This document shows positions 45,740-55,268 of a DNA stretch of 64,000 nucleotides, piece after piece (the first letter of the stretch is position 1; each line of letters starts with the position of its first letter). Source of the stretch: Streptomyces flaveolus (GTDB lineage Bacteria > Actinomycetota > Actinomycetes > Streptomycetales > Streptomycetaceae). The notes under the pieces are model-generated. The model was not told where the DNA came from, ran no database searches, and saw only the letters and a program-made list of their open reading frames with translations. The stretch lies in assembly GCF_000716535.1 (NCBI RefSeq), contig NZ_JNWV01000006.1, positions 248,001-312,000 on the forward strand, in the 5' to 3' direction. A program made the translations under genes and the position numbers.

Positions 45740-46522
45740 TCACGGAGACGCCGGCGGATACAGCGACCTCGGCAGCTGCGAAGCCGCCGCCGAATCCAGC
45801 AGCCACAGCGTGCGCGAGCGGCCGTACGCGCCCGCCGCCGGGGCCTGGATCTCACCCGCGCCGGACAGGGCGATGGCCACGGCCTCCGCCTTGTCCTCGC
45901 CGGCCGCGAGGAGCCAGACCTCGCGGGCCGCGCGGATCGCCGGGAGGGTGAGGGAGACCCGGGTCGGCGGCGGCTTGGGGGCGCCGTGGACGCCGACCAC
46001 CGTGCGCTCCGTCTCCCGGACCGCGGGCAGCTCCGGGAAGAGCGAGGCCACGTGGGTGTCCGGGCCGACGCCCAGCATCAGGACGTCGAAGGTGGGCACC
46101 GCGCCGTGGTTCTCCGGTCCGGCCGCCTTCGCCAGCTCCGCCGCGTACGCCTCCGCCGCCGCCTCCACGTCCGCGCCGTACGGGCCGTCGGAGGCGGGCA
46201 TGGCGTGCACGCGCTCCGGGTCCACCGGTACGGAGTCCAGCAGTGCCTCGCGGGCCTGCGTGACATTGCGCTCGGGGTCGCCCTCGGGGAGGTAGCGCTC
46301 GTCGCCCCACCACAGGTCGAGGCGGCCCCAGTCGATGGCGTCCCGGGCGGGAGCCGCCGCCAGCGCGGCCAGCAGGCCGTTGCCGTTGCGACCGCCCGTG
46401 AGGACCACGGACGCGGTGCCCCGGGAGGCCTGCGCGTCCACGATCTTCGTGATCAGGCGGGCCGCGGCGGCCTGCGCCATCAGTTCCTTGTCGTGGTGGA
46501 CGACCAGCTGCGGAGTGCTCAC
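45740..46522 (-). CDS. pgl: 6-phosphogluconolactonase
   Basis: Hydrolyses 6-phosphogluconolactone to 6-phosphogluconate, second step of the oxidative pentose phosphate pathway; DevB/Pgl family, 260 aa. Motifs: VVLTGGRNGNGLLAAL, DLWWGDERYLPEGDPERN with the WGDER active-site segment, DVLMLGVGPDTHVASLFP with the conserved GxGxDxHxASLFP, and ALSGAGEIQAPAAGA. Near the N-terminus, HDKELMAQAAAARLITKIV is typical. GTG 46522 overlaps the opcA stop (GTGA). It is last in the tkt-tal-zwf-opcA-pgl operon. Confidence 0.95.
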   Translation of the reverse strand: MSTPQLVVHHDKELMAQAAAARLITKIVDAQASRGTASVVLTGGRNGNGLLAALAAAPARDAIDWGRLDLWWGDERYLPEGDPERNVTQAREALLDSVPVDPERVHAMPASDGPYGADVEAAAEAYAAELAKAAGPENHGAVPTFDVLMLGVGPDTHVASLFPELPAVRETERTVVGVHGAPKPPPTRVSLTLPAIRAAREVWLLAAGEDKAEAVAIALSGAGEIQAPAAGAYGRSRTLWLLDSAAASQLPRSLYPPASP

Positions 46523-47610
46523 TTCGCCGTCGCCTTCCTCGCCGGTGCCTTCTTCGCGGTCTTGGCCGCCGCCTTCTTCGCGGGGGCCTTGGCCGCTTCC
46601 TCGACCGGTTCCGGTACGGCGACCGGCTCGGCCGCGGACTCGGTGCCCGCCGCCCCGGCCGGGGCCTCGGCCGCCTGCCGCGGAACCGTGTTCAGCCGCT
46701 CCACGCCGTAGCGCAGCGCCGACGCGTAGGTGTCGTCCGGGTCCAGCCGGCGCAGCTCCTCCGCGATCAGCTCGGCGGTGTCCCGCCGCTTCAGCGCCAC
46801 CGCGCGGGCAGGCTGACCCTCGATGGACAGCGTGGCCAGCGAGCCGTCGGCCCGGTCCAGCACGATCGGGCCGCAGTCGGTGTCCATGCGGACCGCCGTC
46901 AGACCGGGACCGGACGACAGCGAACGCTTCACGGGCACGTCCAGCCGGTCCGCGAGCCACATGGCCAGCAGTTCACAGCTCGGGTTGAACTCCTCGCCCT
47001 CCACCTCGACGGCCTTCACCTCACAGGTGACCTGGTCGAGCGCCGCCGCGAGCATGGAACGCCACGGCGTGATCCGCGTCCAGGACAGGTCGGTGTCGCC
47101 GGGCGTGTAGGCCTCGGCGCGGGCGGACAGCTCCCGCACCGGCTCCTCGGCCGCGTAGGTGTCGGTGACCCGGCGCTGGGCGAGCGCGCCCAGCGGGTCC
47201 TTCGCCGGGTCGAGCGGCGCGTTCACCGGCCACCACACGACGACGGGCGCGTCCGGCAGCAGCAGCGGCAGGACGACCGAGTCGGCGTGGTCGGCGGCCT
47301 CGCCGTACAGACGCAGGACGACCGTCTCGCCGGTGCCCGCGTCCGCGCCCACCCGCACCTCGGCGTCCAGTCGCGAGGACGTACGGTCGCGCGGGGAGCG
47401 GGAGACCCGCTTGATGACGACCAGGGTGCGGGAGGGGTGCTCGCGCGAGGCGTCGTTGGCGGCCTTCAGGGCGTCGTAGGCGTTCTCCTCGTCGGTGACG
47501 ATGACGAGGGTCAGCACCATGCCGACGGCCGGCGTGCCGATGGCCCGGCGGCCCTGCACGAGCGCCTTGTTGATCGCTCCGGCGGTGGTGTCGGTCAGGT
47601 CTATCTTCAT
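46519..47610 (-). CDS. opcA: Glucose-6-phosphate dehydrogenase assembly protein OpcA
   Basis: Activator/assembly partner of glucose-6-phosphate dehydrogenase in actinobacteria and cyanobacteria, 363 aa. Start MKIDLTDTTAGAINKALVQG, then TLVIVTDEENAYDALKAAND, VVVWWPVNAPLDPAKDPLG and TPWRSMLAAALDQ are conserved segments. The last 30 or so residues form a Lys/Ala tail (EEAAKAPAKKAAAKTAKK) absent from short homologues. The ATG at 47610 overlaps the zwf stop (ATGA). Its usual client is disrupted here (see zwf), so it either serves a second Zwf encoded elsewhere or has become idle. Confidence 0.95.
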   Translation of the reverse strand: MKIDLTDTTAGAINKALVQGRRAIGTPAVGMVLTLVIVTDEENAYDALKAANDASREHPSRTLVVIKRVSRSPRDRTSSRLDAEVRVGADAGTGETVVLRLYGEAADHADSVVLPLLLPDAPVVVWWPVNAPLDPAKDPLGALAQRRVTDTYAAEEPVRELSARAEAYTPGDTDLSWTRITPWRSMLAAALDQVTCEVKAVEVEGEEFNPSCELLAMWLADRLDVPVKRSLSSGPGLTAVRMDTDCGPIVLDRADGSLATLSIEGQPARAVALKRRDTAELIAEELRRLDPDDTYASALRYGVERLNTVPRQAAEAPAGAAGTESAAEPVAVPEPVEEAAKAPAKKAAAKTAKKAPARKATAK

Positions 47611-49009
47611 GGCCGGCGCCAGCTCCGTCCGTCTCGTGCGAGCATCTCGTCCGCCTCCACGGGACCCCAGGTGCCCGACTTGTACTGCGCGGGCCTGCCG
47701 TGCGTGTCCCAGTACTCCTCGATCGGGTCGAGGATCTTCCAGGACAGCTCGACCTCCTCCGTGCGCGGGAAGAGGTTGGCGTCGCCCAGCAGCACGTCCA
47801 GGATCAGGCGCTCGTACGCCTCCGGGCTCGACTCCGTGAACGACTCGCCGTAGGCGAAGTCCATGGAGACGTCCCGGATCTCCATCGAGGTGCCCGGCAC
47901 CTTAGAGCCGAAGCGGACGGTGACGCCCTCGTCGGGCTGGACGCGGATGACGATCGCGTTCTGCCCGAGCTCCTCGGTCGCCGTCGTGTCGAACGGCGAG
48001 TGCGGGGCCCGCTGGAAGACGACCGCGATCTCGGTGACCCGGCGGCCGAGCCGCTTGCCGGTGCGCAGGTAGAAGGGGACGCCCGCCCAGCGGCGGTTGT
48101 CGATCTCCAGCTTGACCGCGGCGTAGGTGTCGGTCTTCGACTTCTCGTCGATGCCCTCCTCTTCGAGGTAGCCGATGACCTTCTCACCGCCCTGCCAGCC
48201 CGCCGCGTACTGCCCGCGCACGGTGTCGGCGCCCAGGTCCTTCGGCAGCCGGACGGCGCCGAGCACCTTCTCCTTCTCCGCGGCCAGCGCGTCCGCGCCG
48301 AAGGAGGCGGGCTCCTCCATGGCGGTGAGAGCCATGAGCTGGAGCAGGTGGTTCTGGATGACGTCCCGGGCGGCGCCGATGCCGTCGTAGTAGCCGGCCC
48401 GGCCGCCGATGCCGATGTCCTCGGCCATCACACCTCGTGCACGACCTTGTTCAGCTCCTCGGCCGACTTCAGGTCGTGCCCGAACGGCTTCTCGATGACC
48501 GCTCGCCGCCAGGAACCGCCGGTCTGGTCGGCCAGACCGTGCTTCTTCAGCTGCTGGATCACCACCGGGAAGGAGCGTGGCGGCACGGACAGGTAGAAGG
48601 CGAAGTTGCCGCCCGTGCCCTGTGCCTTGTCGAGCTCCTCGATGGTGGCGCGCAGCCGCTCGAATGCCTCGTCGTCGTCGAAGGTGCCCTGGACGAAGCG
48701 CATCCCCTGGATGAGCTGCTGCCAGACCTCCTCGCGGAACGGAGTACGCGAGTGCTCCTTGACCGCGTCGTGGACGACCTCGGCGAAGTCCTCGTGCTCC
48801 CAGTCGCGGCGGGCGAAGCCCACCAGCGAGAAGCCCGGCGGCAGCAGACCCCGGTTGGCGAGGTCGTACACCGCGGGCATCAGCTTCTTGCGCGACAGGT
48901 CGCCGGTGACGCCGAAGATGACCAGGCCCGACGGCCCCGCGATACGCGGGAGCCGTCGGTCGGCCGGGTCACGAAGCGGGTTCGCTCCGGAACCGGAAAC
49001 GGGTGACAA
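47607..49009 (-). pseudogene. zwf: Glucose-6-phosphate dehydrogenase, disrupted by internal deletion and frame change
   Basis: The first frame (49009-48428, TTG start, GGAGGG upstream, 193 aa) covers the NADP-binding half: SGLVIFGVTGDLSRKKLMPA through VIEKPFGHDLKSAEELNKVV, ending at HEV-stop. The second (47607-48431, 274 aa) resumes at MAEDIGIGGRAGYYDGIG and runs to the normal C-terminus. In the family about 46 residues lie between HEV and MAED, including the invariant RIDHYLGKE with the catalytic His and substrate-binding Lys, and NILALRFAN. Here the two words are joined by 2 nt, so about 136 nt are missing and the frame shifts. The second frame could restart at GTG/ATG over the stop, but neither piece nor both together hold the active site. 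It could be real or an assembly error. Confidence 0.9.
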
Positions 49010-49010
49010 A

Positions 49011-50129
49011 TCAGCCCTCCGAAGGGGCGAGGCGCTCGAGCTCCGCCTGGGTGGACTTCAGCAGGTCGATCCAGGACGCCTCGAACTTCTCGACGCCCTC
49101 GTCCTCCAGCACCTGCACGACGTCGTCGTACGAGATGCCGAGCTTCTCCAGCGCGTCGAGGTCGGCGCGCGCCTGCTCGTAGGTGCCGGCGATGGCATTG
49201 CCGGTGATCTCGGCCTGGGCCTCGGTGGCCTCCAACGTGGCCTCCGGCATGGTGTTGACCGTGTTCGGGGCGACGAGCCCGTCGACGTAGAGGGTGGCCG
49301 GGTACGCCGGGTCCTTCACGCCGGTCGACGCCCACAGCGGACGCTGCTTGTTGGCGCCCGCGTTCTCCAGCGCGCTCCACCGGTCCGAGGAGAAGACCTC
49401 CTCGTACGCCTGGTAGGCGAGACGCGCGTTGGCGACGGCGGCCTTGCCGCGCAGCGCCTTGGCCTCGTCGGTGCCGATGCCGTCCAGCCGCTTGTCGATC
49501 TCGGTGTCCACGCGGGACACGAAGAAGGACGCCACGGAGTGGATCTTCGACAGGTCGAGACCCCGCTCCTTCGCCTTCTCCAGACCGGTCAGGTAGGCGT
49601 CCATGACCGCGCGGTAGCGCTTCAGCGAGAAGATCAGCGTGACGTTGACGCTGATGCCGAGGCCGATCGTCTCGGCGATCGCCGGCAGACCCGCCTGGGT
49701 GGCCGGGATCTTGATCAGGGTGTTGGGGCGGTCCACCAGCCAGGCCAGCTGCTTGGCCTCGGCGACGGTCGCCTTGGTGTTGTGCGCGAGGCGGGGGTCC
49801 ACCTCGATGGAGACCCGGCCGTCCTGGCCGTCGGTGGCGTCGAAGACCGGCCGCAGGATGTCGGCGGCGTCCCGGACGTCCGCCGTCGTGATCATGCGGA
49901 TGGCCTCTTCGACGGTGACCTTGCGGGCGGCGAGGTCCGAGAGCTGCTGGTCGTAGCCGTCGCCCTGGGAGATCGCCTTCTGGAAGATCGTCGGGTTGGT
50001 GGTGACGCCCACGACGTGCTGCTGGTCGATCAGCTCGGCGAGGTTGCCGGACGTGATCCGCTTGCGCGACAGGTCGTCCAGCCAGATCGCGACGCCTTCC
50101 TCGGAGAGGCGCTTGAGTGCGTCTGTCAT
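49011..50129 (-). CDS. tal: Transaldolase
   Basis: Non-oxidative pentose phosphate enzyme moving a dihydroxyacetone unit between sugar phosphates; 372 aa, the long single-domain TalB2-type common in actinobacteria. Motifs: [43 protein letters not shown] with the Schiff-base Lys, and [22 protein letters not shown] 50129 has AGGAGAT 8 nt upstream, 33 nt after the tkt stop. zwf begins 1 nt after its stop. Confidence 0.97.
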   Translation of the reverse strand: MTDALKRLSEEGVAIWLDDLSRKRITSGNLAELIDQQHVVGVTTNPTIFQKAISQGDGYDQQLSDLAARKVTVEEAIRMITTADVRDAADILRPVFDATDGQDGRVSIEVDPRLAHNTKATVAEAKQLAWLVDRPNTLIKIPATQAGLPAIAETIGLGISVNVTLIFSLKRYRAVMDAYLTGLEKAKERGLDLSKIHSVASFFVSRVDTEIDKRLDGIGTDEAKALRGKAAVANARLAYQAYEEVFSSDRWSALENAGANKQRPLWASTGVKDPAYPATLYVDGLVAPNTVNTMPEATLEATEAQAEITGNAIAGTYEQARADLDALEKLGISYDDVVQVLEDEGVEKFEASWIDLLKSTQAELERLAPSEG

Positions 50130-50162
50130 GGAATTACATCTCCTACGTGTCGTATGTGAGCG

Positions 50163-52250
50163 TCAGCGCTGAGCGTCGGCGAGGGATTCCCGCGCCTTCG
50201 CGGCCACGTTCTCCGCGGTGAAGCCGAACTCCTTGAAGAGCACCTTGCCGTCGGCGGAAGCACCGAAGTGCTCCAGGGAAACGATGCGGCCGGCGTCTCC
50301 GACGTACTTGTGCCAGGTCAGGCCGATGCCCGCCTCGACCGAGACGCGGGCCTTCACGGACGGCGGCAGCACGGAGTCCCGGTACCCCTGGTCCTGCTGC
50401 TCGAACCACTCCACGGACGGCATCGAGACGACGCGCGTGGGCACGCCCTCGGCCTGGAGCTGCTCACGGGCCTCCACGGCCACGTGCACCTCGGAACCGG
50501 TGGCGATCAGGATCACCTGCGGCTCGCCGCCGTCGGCCTCGAACAGCACGTAGCCGCCCTTGGCCGCGTCCTCGTTCGGCTCGTACACCGGCACGCCCTG
50601 GCGGGTGAGCGCGAGGCCGTGCGGCTGGCCCTTGCCGAACTCCTTGGTCCAGCGGCGCAGGATCTCGCGCCAGGCGATGGCGGTCTCGTTGGCGTCCGCC
50701 GGACGCACGATGTTCAGACCGGGGATCGCGCGCAGCGAGGCCAGGTGCTCGACCGGCTGGTGGGTGGGGCCGTCCTCGCCGAGGCCGATGGAGTCGTGCG
50801 TCCACACGAACGTCACCGGCAGGTGCATCAGGGCCGACAGGCGCACCGCGTTGCGCATGTAGTCGGAGAAGACGAGGAAGGTTCCGCCGTAGACACGGGT
50901 GTTGCCGTGCAGGGTGATGCCGTTCAGCTCCGCGCCCATCGAGTGCTCGCGGATGCCGAAGTGGATCGTGCGGCCGTACGGGTTGGCCTCGGGCAGCGGG
51001 TTGCCCTCGGGCAGGAAGGAGCTGTCCTTGTCGATGGTGGTGTTGTTCGAGCCGGCGAGGTCGGCGGAGCCGCCCCACAGCTCGGGGATCACCGCGCCGA
51101 GCGCCTGGAGCACCTTGCCGGACGCGGCACGCGTCGCGACGCCCTTGCCGGGCTCGAAGACCGGGAGCTTCTCCTCCCAGCCGGTGGGCAGCTCGCCCCT
51201 GCTGATCCGGTCGAACTCGGCGGCCCGCTCCGGGTTGGCCTCGCGCCACACCTGGAGGGACTTCTCCCACTCGGACTTCGCCTCCGCGCCGCGCTCCAGC
51301 GCCTTGCGGGTGTGCGCGATGACCTCGTCGGCGACCTCGAAGGACTTCTCCGGGTCGAAGCCGAGGACGCGCTTGGTGGCCGCGACCTCCTCCTCGCCCA
51401 GCGCCGAGCCGTGCGCGGCCTCGGTGTTCTGGGCGTTCGGGGCCGGCCAGGCGATGATGGAGCGCATCGCGATGAACGACGGCCGGTCGGTGACCTTCTT
51501 CGCCTCCTGGATCGCGGCGAAGATCGCCCGCGGGTCCAGGTCGCCGTTCTCATGGGCCTCCACCCGCTGCACGTGCCAGCCGTAGGCCTCGTACCGCTTG
51601 ACGGTGTCCTCGGAGACGGCCGTCTCGGTGTCGCCCTCGATCGAGATGTGGTTGTCGTCCCACAGCAGGATCAGGTTGCCGAGCTTCTGGTGGCCGGCCA
51701 GGGAGGACGCCTCGGCGGAGATGCCCTCCTGGAGGCAGCCGTCACCGGCGATGCAGTAGATGAAGTGGTCGAAGGGTGACTCGCCGGCCGGGGCCTCGGG
51801 GTCGAACAGACCGCGCTCGTAGCGGGCGGCCATCGCCATGCCCACCGCGTTGGCGACACCCTGACCCAGCGGGCCCGTGGTGGTCTCGACGCCCTTGGTG
51901 TGCCCGTACTCCGGGTGCCCGGGGGTCTTGGAACCCCACGTCCTGAACGACTTCAGATCGTCCAGCTCCAGGCCGAAGCCGGCCAGGTAGAGCTGGGTGT
52001 AGAGGGTCAGGGACGAGTGTCCGGCGGACAGCACGAAGCGGTCGCGGCCGACCCACTCCGGATCCGCCGGGTCGTGCCGCATCACCTTCTGGAAGAGGGT
52101 GTAGGCGGCCGGGGCCAGGCTCATCGCCGTACCGGGATGGCCGTTGCCGACCTTCTGTACGGCGTCTGCGGCCAGGACACGGGCGGTGTCCACGGCCCGC
52201 TGGTCCAGCTCGGTCCACTCAAGGTCTGTGGTGGTCGGCTTTGTGCTCAC
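50163..52250 (-). CDS. tkt: Transketolase
   Basis: Thiamine-diphosphate enzyme of the non-oxidative pentose phosphate pathway, 695 aa, normal length. Diagnostic sites: VGNGHPGTAMSLAPAAYTLF, GPLGQGVANAVGMAMA, the ThDP/Mg motif GDGCLQEGISAEASSLAGH ... NLILLWDDNHISIEGDT, and TFVWTHDSIGLGEDGPTHQPVEHL in the second domain. GTG 52250 is the start, with AGGAGCCC about 11 nt upstream. It is first gene of the minus-strand operon tkt-tal-zwf-opcA-pgl; the probable promoter is in the gap to ctaB. Confidence 0.97.
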   Translation of the reverse strand: MSTKPTTTDLEWTELDQRAVDTARVLAADAVQKVGNGHPGTAMSLAPAAYTLFQKVMRHDPADPEWVGRDRFVLSAGHSSLTLYTQLYLAGFGLELDDLKSFRTWGSKTPGHPEYGHTKGVETTTGPLGQGVANAVGMAMAARYERGLFDPEAPAGESPFDHFIYCIAGDGCLQEGISAEASSLAGHQKLGNLILLWDDNHISIEGDTETAVSEDTVKRYEAYGWHVQRVEAHENGDLDPRAIFAAIQEAKKVTDRPSFIAMRSIIAWPAPNAQNTEAAHGSALGEEEVAATKRVLGFDPEKSFEVADEVIAHTRKALERGAEAKSEWEKSLQVWREANPERAAEFDRISRGELPTGWEEKLPVFEPGKGVATRAASGKVLQALGAVIPELWGGSADLAGSNNTTIDKDSSFLPEGNPLPEANPYGRTIHFGIREHSMGAELNGITLHGNTRVYGGTFLVFSDYMRNAVRLSALMHLPVTFVWTHDSIGLGEDGPTHQPVEHLASLRAIPGLNIVRPADANETAIAWREILRRWTKEFGKGQPHGLALTRQGVPVYEPNEDAAKGGYVLFEADGGEPQVILIATGSEVHVAVEAREQLQAEGVPTRVVSMPSVEWFEQQDQGYRDSVLPPSVKARVSVEAGIGLTWHKYVGDAGRIVSLEHFGASADGKVLFKEFGFTAENVAAKARESLADAQR

Positions 52251-52614
52251 CCTGGGTCAGGGCTCCTCTCCACATGTCGGTCGCCGGTCGTCGGGGCATG
52301 CGCCCACCCGGCCGCCGGCGTGCTTGTCGCCCGCCGGCCGCTGTCGAGCCTACCCCCGTAAGGACGTGCGTTTTTTCGAGTGATTCCAGACTGCCGGGAG
52401 TCCGCGCGATCCGCCTCCCGACCGGCCGGGAACGGCATTTGGCACATGAATACGGAGCCGGTCATCTGAGCGCTCAATCGAGTGCGGGGACCCCTCTTAT
52501 GGGGCGTGCGTCAACACGACCCCACCCCCGCGAAGGGCGGGGTATGGGCAACGTCTAAAGTGGCGTGGTACGCGCGAGCCTTTACCGGGACTTCACACGG
52601 GGGGGCTTGCTGGG
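52251..52614. promoter_or_regulatory. Divergent promoter region between tkt and ctaB
   Basis: 364 nt without a gene. On the minus strand TAGGCT (52352-52347) is a good -10 box for tkt, about 97 nt before its start. On the plus strand TAAAGT (52556-52561) could be the -10 of ctaB. A 10-bp palindrome TGAGCGCTCA lies at 52467-52476, near the middle. The TTTTTT run at 52371-52376 is the most AT-rich spot. Confidence 0.45.
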
Positions 52615-53586
52615 ATGTCTCTGTCAGGGGTGTGCGTGACGGCCGTCGAATCCCGTCCAGCAGGTGTGCTCGGGGGTGCGAGCCAAGGCCCGGTTCACCG
52701 GCCGTTCGGGGCCCGTGCCAAGGCGTTCGTGGCGCTGACCAAGCCGCGGATCATCGAGCTGCTGCTCATCACCACCGTTCCGGTGATGTTCCTCGCGCAG
52801 CAGGGCGTGCCCGACCTCACGCTGGTCCTGCTCACCTGTGTCGGCGGCTATCTGTCGGCGGGCGGCGCCAACGCGCTGAACATGTACATCGACCGGGACA
52901 TCGACGCCCTGATGGACCGCACCTCGCAGCGGCCCCTGGTGACCGGCATGGTCAGCCCGGCCGAGTGCCTGGTCTTCGGCATCGCCCTCGCGGTCGTCTC
53001 GACGCTGCTGTTCGGCTTCACCGTCAACTGGCTGAGCGCCTGGCTCTCGCTCGGGGCGCTCCTCTTCTACGTCGTCGTCTACACGATGCTCCTCAAACGG
53101 CGTACCTCGCAGAACATCGTGTGGGGCGGCATCGCGGGTTGCATGCCGGTGCTCATCGGCTGGTCGGCCGTGACGAACTCGATCTCCTGGGCGCCGGTCA
53201 TCCTGTTCCTGGTGATCTTCTTCTGGACCCCGCCGCACTACTGGCCGCTGTCCATGAAGGTGAAGGACGACTACGCGCGCGTGGGCGTGCCGATGCTCCC
53301 GGTCATCGCCTCCAACAAGGTCGTGGCCCGGCAGATCGTCGTCTACAGCTGGGTCATGGTCGCCGTCTCCCTGCTCCTCACCCCCCTCGGCTACACCGGT
53401 TGGTTCTACACGGCCGTCGCGCTGGTCGCCGGCGGCTGGTGGCTGTGGGAGGCGCACGCGCTGCAGAACCGGGCGAAGGCCGAGGTCACGGGCGCGAAAC
53501 TGAAGGAGATGCGGCTGTTCCACTGGTCGATCACCTATGTGTCGCTGCTGTTCGTGGCGATCGCGGTGGACCCGTTCCTGCGCTGA
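52615..53586 (+). CDS. ctaB: Protoheme IX farnesyltransferase (heme O synthase)
   Basis: Membrane prenyltransferase that makes heme O from heme B for cytochrome aa3 oxidase; 323 aa as drawn. UbiA-family motifs: [20 protein letters not shown] at the first helix, then [20 protein letters not shown] (the Asp-rich prenyl-diphosphate site), [20 protein letters not shown] and [13 protein letters not shown]. About nine hydrophobic segments. The ATG at 52615 has only a distant G-run; GTG 52636 (reading [10 protein letters not shown]) is preceded by AGGGG at a better distance and may be the true start. Confidence 0.94.
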   Translation: MSLSGVCVTAVESRPAGVLGGASQGPVHRPFGARAKAFVALTKPRIIELLLITTVPVMFLAQQGVPDLTLVLLTCVGGYLSAGGANALNMYIDRDIDALMDRTSQRPLVTGMVSPAECLVFGIALAVVSTLLFGFTVNWLSAWLSLGALLFYVVVYTMLLKRRTSQNIVWGGIAGCMPVLIGWSAVTNSISWAPVILFLVIFFWTPPHYWPLSMKVKDDYARVGVPMLPVIASNKVVARQIVVYSWVMVAVSLLLTPLGYTGWFYTAVALVAGGWWLWEAHALQNRAKAEVTGAKLKEMRLFHWSITYVSLLFVAIAVDPFLR

Positions 53587-53612
53587 CGCATGTCACAACG
53601 GCCTGCTCTCGC

Positions 53613-53637
53613 CAGTCGATCTACTCGTCGGTAGCAT
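53613..53637 (+). promoter_or_regulatory. Leaderless promoter of the small conserved gene
   Basis: TAGCAT (53632-53637) lies 7 nt before the ATG at 53645, with no ribosome site. A weak -35-like TCGCCA is at 53609-53614 (17-nt spacer). Confidence 0.5.
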
Positions 53638-53644
53638 CCTGACC

Positions 53645-53965
53645 ATGGCAGACACGCAGCAGGTTGACGCGAAGGCCGAGCGCAAGGTGGCCAGGCTCGC
53701 CCGGGAGATCAGCGCCTTCTCCAAGGCCCACGGCGGCGCCGAGGGGCAGGTCGCCCACATCGGCGAGCGCGGCGCCCGCATCGTCCTCGTCGGCGAGGAC
53801 GGCGGCTGGGGTGACCTGGTCGCCCCCAGCAGCGAGATCGCCCGGCAGGCGGTGGAGAAGGCCGGCATCACCGTCCACGAGTCCTTCGACGGCGAGTTCG
53901 CGGCGAAGGTGCGGACGGGCCCGTACGAGTGGAAGCGGATGGCCGGCATCCAGGTGGGCGGCTGA
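53645..53965 (+). CDS. Small conserved actinobacterial protein, function unknown
   Basis: 106-aa soluble acidic protein. It begins MADTQQVDAKAERKVARLAR; the second part is RGARIVLVGEDGGWGDLVAP, then EIARQAVEKAGITVHESFDG, and it ends WKRMAGIQVGG. No membrane segment, Cys or recognised motif. It gives the impression of a small alpha/beta fold. ATG 53645 is supported by the leaderless promoter; the longer frame to 53537 overlaps ctaB. I recall similar proteins next to ctaB in other streptomycetes but cannot assign a role. Confidence 0.75.
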   Translation: MADTQQVDAKAERKVARLAREISAFSKAHGGAEGQVAHIGERGARIVLVGEDGGWGDLVAPSSEIARQAVEKAGITVHESFDGEFAAKVRTGPYEWKRMAGIQVGG

Positions 53966-53969
53966 ACCA

Positions 53970-54048
53970 CGCGCCCCCGACGGGGCGCGGCGCCCTCCTC
54001 GGCACGCGGCCCGGCCGCGGGGGCGCGCGCGGCACGGGACGTCCCGTG
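53970..54048 (+). terminator. Hairpins after the small conserved gene
   Basis: An 8-bp stem CGCGCCCC/GGGGCGCG with a 4-nt loop (53970-53989) begins 4 nt after the stop. A perfect 16-bp palindrome, CACGGGACGTCCCGTG, follows at 54033-54048. The first is a likely terminator; the second may be an operator for the next gene. Confidence 0.55.
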
Positions 54049-54143
54049 GCCGCCGGACCGCGAGCAGTCCCGGGCTCATCCGCGACCTCACACCCCGTTC
54101 ACCCGTTAGGCCGGTCAAAGCCAGCGCACGCGGGGAGACCGGG

Positions 54144-55250
54144 ATGATCGAGACGCCGTCCCTCGTGGACCAGTACTGCCACGGCGTACTGCGCACGGAA
54201 CTGGGCCTCGGCACCTTCGAGGCCCAGCTCGCCCGCACCGAGGGGCCCCCGGCCCCGGGCACCACCCTCTTCGACACCCAGACCGGCTTCGCCGTACGGC
54301 GCTGGTGCCCGCCCCTGCTGGGCCTCGAACCGCACTGCCCGCCCGCCCGCTATCTGGCCCGGCGCCGCGAACTGGGCGTCCTGGAGTCGGGCCGCAGACT
54401 GCTGCGCGGCAGCGGCGTCACGACGTACCTGGTCGACACGGGGCTGCCCGGCGACCTCACCGGCCCCACCGAACTGGCCTCCGCGGCGGCGGCCCAGGCC
54501 CGCGAGATCATCCGGCTCGAACCCCTCGCGGAGCAGGTCGCCGACACCTCCGGCACCGTCGAGTCCTTCCTCGCCAACCTCGCCGAGTCGGTGCACGGAG
54601 CCGCGGCCGACGCCGTCGCCTTCACCTCCGTCGCCGGCCTGAGACACGGCCTGGCCCTCGCGCCCGAGCCGCCGGGACCGGGGGAGGTGCGGGGCGCGGC
54701 GGGCCGCTGGCTGGCCGGACGGCGTGTCGGCGGCGCGCTCACCGACCCCGTCCTGCTCCGGCACCTGCTGTGGATCGCCGTCGCCTCGGGCCTGCCCCTG
54801 CAACTGCACGCGGGCCTCGGCGAGCCCGGCGCCCGCATCGACCGCACGGACCCGGTGCTGCTCACCGACTTCGTCCGGGCCACCGCCGGGCTCGGCACCG
54901 ACCTGATCCTGCTGCACGGCTACCCGTACCACCGCCACGCCGCCCACCTGGCCGGTGTCTTCCCGCACGTCTACGCCGACTCCGGCGCCGCGCTCGTCCG
55001 CACCGGCGCCCGGGCGGCCACCGTCCTCGCCGAGATCCTGGAACTGGCCCCCTTCGGCAAGATCCTCTTCTCCACCGGTGCGCGGGGCCTGCCGGAGCTG
55101 CATGTCGTCGGCGCCCGTCTCTTCCGCGAGGCGCTGGGCCGTGTGCTGGGCAACTGGGTCGGCGAAGGCGCCTGGTCCCTGGAGGACGCCCAGCGGGTGG
55201 CGAGAATGATCGCGGCGGACAACGCGCGACGGGTGTACGGGCTCGGGTGA
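54144..55250 (+). CDS. Amidohydrolase-family protein
   Basis: TIM-barrel amidohydrolase-related protein (COG2159-like, similar in places to the N-terminal domain of FluG proteins), 368 aa. It begins MIETPSLVDQYCHGVLRTEL, where the usual HxH is reduced to D-x2-CH. VASGLPLQLHAGLGEPGARI holds a His, LHGYPYHRHAAHLAGVFPHV several more, and FGKILFSTGARGLPELHVVG is where the family often has an Asp. The incomplete metal site leaves activity in doubt. ATG 54144 has GGGGAG upstream; the open frame further left is in an intergenic stretch. It is followed after 18 nt by the nucleotidyltransferase. Confidence 0.78.
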   Translation: MIETPSLVDQYCHGVLRTELGLGTFEAQLARTEGPPAPGTTLFDTQTGFAVRRWCPPLLGLEPHCPPARYLARRRELGVLESGRRLLRGSGVTTYLVDTGLPGDLTGPTELASAAAAQAREIIRLEPLAEQVADTSGTVESFLANLAESVHGAAADAVAFTSVAGLRHGLALAPEPPGPGEVRGAAGRWLAGRRVGGALTDPVLLRHLLWIAVASGLPLQLHAGLGEPGARIDRTDPVLLTDFVRATAGLGTDLILLHGYPYHRHAAHLAGVFPHVYADSGAALVRTGARAATVLAEILELAPFGKILFSTGARGLPELHVVGARLFREALGRVLGNWVGEGAWSLEDAQRVARMIAADNARRVYGLG

Positions 55251-55268
55251 GCCACCCAGACTGAGCGG

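Noticed and set aside
48426..48434. Programmed ribosomal frameshift in zwf
   Set aside because: A frameshift could join the frames, but not restore the missing 46 residues with the active site, and no slippery sequence is seen.
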